A program made the translations under genes and the position numbers. From Acetobacteraceae bacterium (GTDB lineage Bacteria; Pseudomonadota; Alphaproteobacteria; Acetobacterales; Acetobacteraceae): 6,355 nt of DNA. Positions within the stretch are counted from its first letter, which is position 1; each line of letters begins with the position of its first letter. The notes beneath the pieces were generated by a model. That model saw only the letters and a program-made list of their open reading frames with translations. It did not search any database and had not been told where the DNA came from. This document shows positions 1-4,876 of the stretch, piece after piece. The DNA is taken from positions 1-6,355 of the forward strand of contig CANFIE010000234.1 of NCBI GenBank assembly GCA_947446625.1, written 5' to 3'.

Positions 1-940
1 CCCGCAGGCCGAACAGCCGCTCCTCCAGCACTTCCAGCCGGCGCGGGTCCGGCCCGCCCTCCTGCAGCATCCGCTCCAGCAGCGCCTCGGCCTCGGCCAG
101 GCTGTCCTGCGCCGCGGCCAGATGCGCCAAAATCGGCTGCGCATCGTCATTCGGTGGCGGCAGCCGCTCCAGCGCCCGGCTGGCATTGCGCAGCCCCTCG
201 GCTGGCCCGCCACCGCCCCGGCGCCGGTCGCGCGGCTGCAACTCGGCCAGGGCGGTGCCAATCTGCTCGGCCCGGCGCTCACCCTGTTGCAGCTTCTGCC
301 GCTCCTTGGTCAGTTCCTCCTCCTCGCCCTCCTCGGGCGAAAGGCCGGTCAGTTCCTCCACGGCGTGGCGCAGAAACTCCTCATCGCGCTGCGCCGCGGC
401 AATCGCCGCCTGCGCCTCGGCCAGCGCCTTGGCTGCCCCGCGCCATTCGCGCCAGGCCGCCCCGGTGGCGCCGCGCTTGCCATCCAGCCCGGCGAAGGCG
501 TCCAGCAGCCCGGCATGGCTCGCCGGGTCGGCCAGGCCCACCTGGTCATGTTGGCCCTGCACCTCAACCAGAGTCGCCGCCAGCCGCCGCAGCAACCCCA
601 CCGCCACCGGCTGATCATTCACAAAGGCACGGCTGCGCCCATCGGCCTGCACCACCCGGCGCAGCACCAGAATGTCATCCGCCTCAATGCCGTGTTCTTC
701 CAGCAGCGCCAGGGCAGGGTGCCCGGCCGGCGGCAGAAACCCCGCCGCCACGCTGGCCTGGGCCTGCCCGGCGCGCACCATCCCGGCCTCGGCCCGCAAG
801 CCGCAGGCCAGCCCCAGGCTGTCGAGCAGGATCGACTTGCCCGCCCCGGTCTCGCCGGTCAGCACCGAAAGGCCGGGCCCGAAATTCAGGTCCAGCCGCT
901 CGATCAGCACGACATCACGAATAGCCAATGAGGCGAGCAT
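1..940 (-). CDS. recN: DNA repair protein RecN, N-terminal part (runs off the window edge)
   Basis: RecN is an SMC-like ATPase of the cytoplasm that acts on double-strand breaks with RecA. The reading frame starts at ATG 938-940 (MLASLAIRDVVLIERLDL) and stays open for 313 codons to the edge, so the C-terminal part with Walker B and the signature motif is missing; the family is usually about 550 residues. A Walker A motif GETGAGKS is at residues 29-36 (833-856), followed by a Q-loop-like segment VQGQHDQ at about 127-133. From about residue 150 onward the chain is rich in Ala, Glu, Gln and Arg, as expected for the coiled-coil arm. It begins 29 bp after bamD, with only a GGGGG run just upstream as a weak ribosome site. 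It is probably co-transcribed with bamD, and recN after bamD is a common alphaproteobacterial arrangement. Confidence 0.95.
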   Translation of the reverse strand, partial: MLASLAIRDVVLIERLDLNFGPGLSVLTGETGAGKSILLDSLGLACGLRAEAGMVRAGQAQASVAAGFLPPAGHPALALLEEHGIEADDILVLRRVVQADGRSRAFVNDQPVAVGLLRRLAATLVEVQGQHDQVGLADPASHAGLLDAFAGLDGKRGATGAAWREWRGAAKALAEAQAAIAAAQRDEEFLRHAVEELTGLSPEEGEEEELTKERQKLQQGERRAEQIGTALAELQPRDRRRGGGGPAEGLRNASRALERLPPPNDDAQPILAHLAAAQDSLAEAEALLERMLQEGGPDPRRLEVLEERLFGLR

Positions 941-969
941 GCGCCCCCGATGCGCCGGTCAGGCGCGAC

Positions 970-1878
970 TCAGAAGGGGGAAACCCAGGCCAGCGACCGC
1001 CGCACCAGGCCAGGACGCTCCGGCGAATCGGCCGGGCGGGCGCCTTCCACCAGCAGGGCGTAGCTGTCCTGGTACCAGGGGCTGCCGGGGAAGTTGTGCC
1101 CCAGCACCGAGGCGGTCTTCTTCGCCTCATCCGGCAGGCCGAGCGTCAGGTAGATCTCGGTCAGCCGATGCAGCGCCTCCGGCACGTGGTTGGTGGTCTG
1201 AAACTCGTCCACCACGCGGCGGAACCGGCCAATGGCCGCGCCGTACAACTGCTGGCGCTCATAGAAGCGCCCGACATTCATTTCCTTGCCGGCCAAATGG
1301 TCGCGGCCCAGGTCAATCTTCAGCCGCGCATCACGGGCATAGCTGCTCTCAGGGAAGCGATTCACCACATCCTGCAGCGCCGCCAGGGCCTGCTCGGTGG
1401 TGCGCTGGTCGCGCTGCGCGTCGCTGATCTGCTCGTAATAGCAAAGCGCCCGCAGGTAGTAGGCATAGGCAATGTCGCGATGCGCCGGGTGCAGCTGAAT
1501 GAACCGGTCCAGCGCGCCCACCGCCTCAGTGTAGCGGTTACGCTGGTACTCGCCATAGGCGGTCATGATCTTGGCATTGGTGGCCCAGGCCGAGAACGGA
1601 TGGTCCCGCTCCACCTGGTCGAACAGGTCCACCGCATTCTGGAAGCGCCGCGCCTGCAACGCCTCCACCCCGGCGGCGTAAAGCCCTTCCGGCGTGCGGT
1701 CGATGGTGGCGTCGTCGTCCCGCAGCACCTGGCTGGGGGTCGCCAGGTTCGAGGCATTGCCATCCCACGGATTAACGCTCCGCAGCGTCTGGCATCCGGG
1801 CAGCAAGCCCAGGCTCAGCATCAGGGCGGCAATCGAGGGCAGCGCGCGTCGGGTCATCGGGGCCGTGTCATTCACCAT
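970..1878 (-). CDS. bamD: Outer-membrane assembly lipoprotein BamD (ComL/YfiO family)
   Basis: BamD is the essential lipoprotein of the BAM complex, on the periplasmic face of the outer membrane, where with BamA it folds beta-barrel proteins. The 302-residue product has a lipoprotein signal: TRR, a hydrophobic stretch, then LLPGC with the lipidated Cys at 29. Residue +2 is Gln, not the Asp inner-membrane retention signal. TPR-type helical repeats fill about 63-275, including the family-typical stretches YYEQISDAQRDQ (147-158) and YERQQLYGAAIGRFR (206-220). A start at Met8 (1855-1857) would give a more usual 21-residue signal peptide; neither ATG has a good Shine-Dalgarno, so the start is uncertain by seven codons. 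It lies 78 bp after lpxC and 29 bp before recN. Confidence 0.95.
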   Translation of the reverse strand: MVNDTAPMTRRALPSIAALMLSLGLLPGCQTLRSVNPWDGNASNLATPSQVLRDDDATIDRTPEGLYAAGVEALQARRFQNAVDLFDQVERDHPFSAWATNAKIMTAYGEYQRNRYTEAVGALDRFIQLHPAHRDIAYAYYLRALCYYEQISDAQRDQRTTEQALAALQDVVNRFPESSYARDARLKIDLGRDHLAGKEMNVGRFYERQQLYGAAIGRFRRVVDEFQTTNHVPEALHRLTEIYLTLGLPDEAKKTASVLGHNFPGSPWYQDSYALLVEGARPADSPERPGLVRRSLAWVSPF

Positions 1879-1956
1879 GGAGCGTCTATACCACGCCCCG
1901 CGCCGGGCGCGAGAGAGGGCATGCGCGCGGGCGGCGGGAAATCCGTGAATAAGCGG

Positions 1957-2907
1957 TCAGGCGATGCTCGGCGCCGCGGCGGCCGGCAGCCGGGCGGAAA
2001 ACCCTTCGCTCAGCAGCGCCGGGGGCACCAGGCGCCAGGCGCTACGGTCGGCAAACAGCGTCCGCAGCAGCCGGTTGTTCAGGGCATGGCCCGAGCGATG
2101 CCCGGTGAACAGCGCCCGCAGCGGCGCCCCGGCCAGCGCCAGGTCACCCACCGCATCCAGCAGCTTGTGGCGCACAAACTCATCCGGCCGGCGCAGCCCG
2201 CCCGGGTTCAGCACCTTCGCGCCATCCACCACCACGGCATTGGTCAGGTTGCCGCCCAGCCCAAGCCCGGCGGCCTGCAACTGCACCACCTCCTCGGCCA
2301 TGGCAAAGGTGCGGGCATCGGCCAGCGCGGTGCGGAAGGCATGCGGCGTCAGGCGCTCGCTCAGGCGCTGCCGGCCAATGGCGGCGGCGCGGAAATCAAT
2401 GGTCAGGTCGGCCTCAAAGCGGTCGCCGCCATTCGGCGTCAGCTCGGCCCAGGCCTCGCCTTCCTGCACCCGCACCGGGCGCAGCACTTCCAGCACCTCG
2501 GTCATGCCGGCGCGGGTCACGGTGCCGGCGCAGTCAATCAGAAACACGAAGGGCGCCGCCGAGCCGTCCAGAATCGGCACTTCCGGCCCGTCCAACTCCA
2601 CCACCGCGTCATCAATGCCGCAGCCGGCCAGCGCGGCCATCACATGCTCAACGGTGCCAATGCGCAGCTTGGGCTGGCTCGGGTCGCCCAGCACGGTGCA
2701 CAGCCGGGTATCCACCACATTGTCCCAGCGCGCCGCCAGTTCAATGCCGCCCAAATCCGTGCGCCGAAACACAATCCCGCTACCCGGCGCGCCAGGCCGC
2801 AGAGAGAGCGCAACCCGCCGGCCGCTGTGCACGCCCACACCCACGCAGCCAATCGCTGCCTTCAAGGTGCGGCGTCGCCCTGTCTCTGCCGGCATATACC
2901 CGTCCAT
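1957..2907 (-). CDS. lpxC: UDP-3-O-acyl-N-acetylglucosamine deacetylase LpxC
   Basis: LpxC is the zinc-dependent cytoplasmic deacetylase that performs the committed step of lipid A synthesis. With the start at ATG 2905-2907 the product is 316 residues, close to the family norm. Visible family motifs are TVEH (Glu87, zinc ligand His88), DGSAAPF (about 114-120), HKLLDAVGD (zinc ligands His247 and Asp251, Lys248) and SGHALNN (catalytic His274). The frame is open upstream to an ATG at 3030, but those 41 extra residues resemble no part of LpxC. The chosen start has AGGGG six bases upstream, whereas the region above it is a structured leader. The C-terminus ends in a nonpolar tail, LPAAAAPSIA, reminiscent of the E. 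coli LpxC degradation tail. It sits between ftsZ and bamD, probably with its own regulation from the 246-bp spacer. Confidence 0.96.
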   Translation of the reverse strand: MDGYMPAETGRRRTLKAAIGCVGVGVHSGRRVALSLRPGAPGSGIVFRRTDLGGIELAARWDNVVDTRLCTVLGDPSQPKLRIGTVEHVMAALAGCGIDDAVVELDGPEVPILDGSAAPFVFLIDCAGTVTRAGMTEVLEVLRPVRVQEGEAWAELTPNGGDRFEADLTIDFRAAAIGRQRLSERLTPHAFRTALADARTFAMAEEVVQLQAAGLGLGGNLTNAVVVDGAKVLNPGGLRRPDEFVRHKLLDAVGDLALAGAPLRALFTGHRSGHALNNRLLRTLFADRSAWRLVPPALLSEGFSARLPAAAAPSIA

Positions 2908-2913
2908 TACTCG

Positions 2914-2919
2914 CCCCTG
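2914..2919 (-). promoter_or_regulatory. lpxC ribosome binding site
   Basis: On the minus strand CAGGGG lies six bases before the ATG at 2907, a good Shine-Dalgarno spacing. It decides the 316-residue start over the longer open frame from 3030. The seven bases GCAGGGG recur at 3017-3023. Confidence 0.6.
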
Positions 2920-2955
2920 CTGGTTTTGGAACACATTGGTTCCCGGGGCCCGATT

Positions 2956-2974
2956 TGCCCCCGCCATTGGGGCA
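2956..2974 (-). repeat. Small inverted repeat in lpxC leader (TGCCCC/GGGGCA)
   Basis: Perfect 6-bp arms at 2956-2961 and 2969-2974 enclose a 7-base loop. It is one of several GC-rich stems upstream of lpxC. Chance occurrence is possible at this GC content. Confidence 0.4.
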
Positions 2975-2992
2975 TTTCTCAGGCATGCCCAG

Positions 2993-3011
2993 CGGGAAAC
3001 TGCCATTCCCG
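2993..3011 (-). repeat. Small inverted repeat in lpxC leader (CGGGAA/TTCCCG)
   Basis: Perfect 6-bp arms at 2993-2998 and 3006-3011 enclose a 7-base loop. It lies directly next to the 3012-3022 segment that is complementary to the loop of the large hairpin. An alternative partner TTCCCG for the 2993-2998 arm exists at 2940-2945. Confidence 0.4.
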
Positions 3012-3022
3012 GCATTCCCCTG
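3012..3022 (-). repeat. 11-base segment complementary to the large hairpin loop
   Basis: The plus-strand sequence GCATTCCCCTG at 3012-3022 is the exact reverse complement of 3093-3103, which covers eight loop bases and three stem bases of the large hairpin at 3066-3122. In RNA the two could form a pseudoknot or a competing helix. The pairing is seen directly; any function is inferred. Confidence 0.5.
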
Positions 3023-3033
3023 CGAGTCACTGC

Positions 3034-3062
3034 TTATTACTCTGTGTTTCGATTCAACCGCC
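3034..3062 (-). promoter_or_regulatory. Possible lpxC promoter with a GANTC site in its spacer
   Basis: A -10-like TAATAA is at 3034-3039, in the most AT-rich part of the spacer. At 17-bp spacing the -35 position (3057-3062) reads GGCGGT, which is not a sigma-70 match. A GAATC site (3051-3055) falls between them. Poor -35 plus GANTC in the spacer is the pattern described for GcrA/CcrM-dependent promoters in Caulobacter. This is suggestive only. Confidence 0.2.
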
Positions 3063-3065
3063 TGA

Positions 3066-3122
3066 TTCCGAACACATTTTGCGCCGCACTCCCAGGGGAA
3101 TGCGGCGCATTGTCATTCGGAA
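3066..3122 (-). repeat. Long imperfect hairpin downstream of ftsZ
   Basis: Nested arms are visible: outer 7-bp TTCCGAA/TTCGGAA (3066-3072 with 3116-3122), a middle ACA/TGT pairing (3074-3076 with 3111-3113) and a perfect 9-bp inner stem TGCGCCGCA/TGCGGCGCA (3080-3088 with 3101-3109). The 12-base loop (3089-3100) is itself partly self-complementary. It lies 32 bases past the ftsZ stop. No T-run follows on the minus strand (AAATGTG does), so it is not a canonical intrinsic terminator. It may be a processing, attenuation or regulatory structure, or a dispersed palindromic repeat. Confidence 0.7.
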
Positions 3123-3124
3123 CG

Positions 3125-3137
3125 CAACTTGAAGTTG
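3125..3137. repeat. 13-bp palindrome CAACTTGAAGTTG
   Basis: Perfect 6-bp arms flank a single central base, 16 bases after the ftsZ stop and two bases before the large hairpin. As DNA it could be an operator-like dyad; as RNA it would give a 5-bp stem with a 3-base loop. No known operator is recognised. Confidence 0.45.
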
Positions 3138-3153
3138 TGCAGTGCAGCAAAGA

Positions 3154-4800
3154 CTACGAAGGGTTTTGCTGCCGCCGCAGGAAGGTCGGAATGTCGATTC
3201 CGCCCATTTCCGTCTGCTGCGCCGGGCGCCGGGCCTCATTCGGGTGAATCACCAGGCTGTCCGGCCGGGCGGGGTTTTCCACCCGCTGCGGTTGTGCCGG
3301 CGCTTCGGCCGGGCGGCGGTTCTGGCTGCCCGAACCGGTCACCTGCTGGAACAGCGCGCGGAAACCACGCGCCGGGGGCGGCGGCGGCGGGGCGGCCTGC
3401 TGGGCCGGCTGCGCCACCGGGCGGCCATAGGGCAGCGGCCGGGCCGTGGGCGGCGGCACGGCCGAAGGGCCAAGCACCACGGGGCCACGTTCCGGCTGCG
3501 CAGCCAGTTCCTGCTCCTCATATTGCGGCGCCAGGGCATGCGCGCCCTGGGTGGCCTGAGTCGGTTGCAGGGCGGCGGCCTGCATCTGCGGCGCGCTGGC
3601 ATCGGCCCGCACCTGCTGGCGCAGCCCACCCGGCAGCGGCGCGCCGCCGGCCTGGGCCACGTGCGCCGCCTGCATTGGTGCGCTCGGCACCGGCCGGCGC
3701 GGCGGCATGCCCGGCGCTTGGTTCATCACCGGCGGAATCCCTGGCGGGCGCTGGCCCGGCTGGGCACGGCCACCGGCCACCACCTTCAACGTCTCCTGCG
3801 GCTGCTGGGCCGGGCGGGCATCCATATTGGCCACGTCAATGCCCGTCGCCACCACCGAAACCCGGATCTGCCCGTTCAGCATCTCGTCAATCGAGGTGCC
3901 GAAGATGATGTTCGCTTCCTCATCCACTTCCTTGCGGATGCGGTTGGTCGCGGCATCAACCTCGTACAGCGTCATGTCGTAGCCGCCGGTGATGTTGATC
4001 AACACCCCCTTGGCGCCGCGCATGGAGGTATCTTCCAGCAGCGGGTTGTTGATGGCGCTCTCGGCGGCGCGCACGGCGCGGTCCTCGCCCTCGGCCTGGC
4101 CAGTGCCCATCATGGCCTTGCCCATTTCCGCCATCACGGTGCGGATATCGGCGAAGTCCAGGTTCACCATGCCGGGATTGACCATCAGGTCGGTCACGCC
4201 ACCAACGCCCATGAACAGCACGTTGTCGGCCATCTTGAAGGCCTCGGCGAAGGTGGTCTTCTCATTCGCCGTCTGGAACAGGTTCTGGTTCGGAATCACG
4301 ATCAACGTGTCGACGAACTGCTGCAATTCCTCAATGCCCGCCTCGGCCGCCCGGCGCCGCTTCGGTCCCTCGAAGTCGAAGGGCTTGGTCACCACGCCCA
4401 CCGTCAGCACGCCCCGCTCGCGCGCCATGCGGGCAATGATCGGCGCCGCGCCGGTACCCGTACCACCACCCATGCCGGCGGTGATGAACACCATGTGGAT
4501 GCCGTCCAGGTGCTTGGCCAGTTCCTCGGTGGCTTCCTCCGCCGCCGCACGGCCAATCTCCGGCTTCGCGCCAGCACCCAGGCCTTGCGTCAAATGCGGG
4601 CCAAGCTGCACGCGATGCTCGGCCTTGCTGCGCGTCAGGCTCTGTTCGTCGGTGTTGGCCACCACGAACTCCACGCCTTCAAGGCCCAGCGAGATCATGT
4701 TGTTGACCGCGTTGGTCCCACCACCACCAACCCCGATGACCGTGATCTTCGGGCTGAAGTTGGTGTGTTGCGCAACGGGGAGGGTGAGATTGAGGGTCAT
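3154..4800 (-). CDS. ftsZ: Cell division protein FtsZ
   Basis: FtsZ is the tubulin-like GTPase that polymerises into the Z-ring. In the 548-residue product the nucleotide site shows GVGGGGTNAVN (23-33) and the tubulin signature GGGTGTGAAP (111-120). The catalytic T7 loop is NLDFAD (213-218, Asp215 and Asp218). The globular core ends near 325. A disordered linker of about 200 residues follows, rich in Pro, Ala and Gln with a run of six prolines (471-476). The protein ends in the conserved C-terminal peptide GIDIPTFLRRQQ (534-545), which binds FtsA and other partners. The length fits long-linker alphaproteobacterial FtsZ rather than the roughly 385-residue E. coli form. AGGAG (4811-4815) lies ten bases before the ATG, within a small palindrome. 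The gene follows ftsA by 76 bp. Confidence 0.98.
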   Translation of the reverse strand: MTLNLTLPVAQHTNFSPKITVIGVGGGGTNAVNNMISLGLEGVEFVVANTDEQSLTRSKAEHRVQLGPHLTQGLGAGAKPEIGRAAAEEATEELAKHLDGIHMVFITAGMGGGTGTGAAPIIARMARERGVLTVGVVTKPFDFEGPKRRRAAEAGIEELQQFVDTLIVIPNQNLFQTANEKTTFAEAFKMADNVLFMGVGGVTDLMVNPGMVNLDFADIRTVMAEMGKAMMGTGQAEGEDRAVRAAESAINNPLLEDTSMRGAKGVLINITGGYDMTLYEVDAATNRIRKEVDEEANIIFGTSIDEMLNGQIRVSVVATGIDVANMDARPAQQPQETLKVVAGGRAQPGQRPPGIPPVMNQAPGMPPRRPVPSAPMQAAHVAQAGGAPLPGGLRQQVRADASAPQMQAAALQPTQATQGAHALAPQYEEQELAAQPERGPVVLGPSAVPPPTARPLPYGRPVAQPAQQAAPPPPPPARGFRALFQQVTGSGSQNRRPAEAPAQPQRVENPARPDSLVIHPNEARRPAQQTEMGGIDIPTFLRRQQNPS

Positions 4801-4809
4801 GCGGGGAGG

Positions 4810-4822
4810 TCTCCTGAGGAGA
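4810..4822 (-). promoter_or_regulatory. ftsZ ribosome binding site inside a small palindrome
   Basis: The minus-strand Shine-Dalgarno AGGAG (4811-4815) lies ten bases before the ftsZ ATG. It sits within TCTCC-TCA-GGAGA, 5-bp arms around a 3-base loop. If the hairpin forms, the ribosome site would be largely base-paired. Confidence 0.5.
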
Positions 4823-4876
4823 GGCTAAACGGACGCTTCGATTCGTGTCTCGCCCTTGTTGTCGAGTCGCGGCACT

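Larger units (their letters stand above)
2908..3153 (-). promoter_or_regulatory. Structured ftsZ-lpxC spacer / lpxC leader
   Basis: This 246-bp stretch between the ftsZ stop and the lpxC start is the largest non-coding region in the window. Read toward lpxC it holds, in order: a 13-bp palindrome (3125-3137), a long imperfect hairpin (3066-3122), an AT-richer part with TAATAA (3034-3039) and three GANTC sites (3024-3028, 3051-3055, 3064-3068), an 11-base segment complementary to the loop of the long hairpin (3012-3022), two small stems (2993-3011 and 2956-2974) and the lpxC ribosome site (2914-2919). A 9-bp direct repeat, GAACACATT on the plus strand, lies at 2929-2937 and 3070-3078. I infer an lpxC leader or promoter region. 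No riboswitch class is recognised. Confidence 0.5.

Noticed and set aside
122..931. Overlapping plus-strand open frames opposite recN
   Set aside because: The minus strand encodes a clear RecN with Walker A. The plus frames give Pro/Arg/Ala-rich sequence without motifs.
1886..1891. TATAGA as a bamD promoter -10
   Set aside because: It is only a partial match, there is no -35 match at suitable spacing, and it lies five bases from the ATG, so a usable start site does not fit well.
1894..1909. CGCCC/GGGCG small hairpin in the lpxC-bamD gap
   Set aside because: Five GC pairs with a six-base GC loop are expected by chance here, and no T-run follows.
2908..3030. Upstream extension of the lpxC frame to an ATG at 3030 (41 residues)
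   Set aside because: The extension lacks LpxC similarity, overlaps the structured leader, and a good Shine-Dalgarno precedes the ATG at 2907.
3066..3122. Intrinsic transcription terminator for the ftsQAZ unit
   Set aside because: The stem is strong but no T-run follows on either strand, so a standard terminator call is not supported.
928..3132. 734-codon plus-strand open frame opposite bamD and lpxC
   Set aside because: Its codons align exactly with the minus-strand codons of both genes, and it is open because TTA, CTA and TCA are rare in these GC-rich genes. The product is His/Arg/Gln/Pro-rich with no recognisable domain.
2908..3153. CtrA box (TTAA-N7-TTAA) in the ftsZ-lpxC spacer
   Set aside because: No TTAA half-sites at the right spacing were found there or in the ftsA-ftsZ gap.
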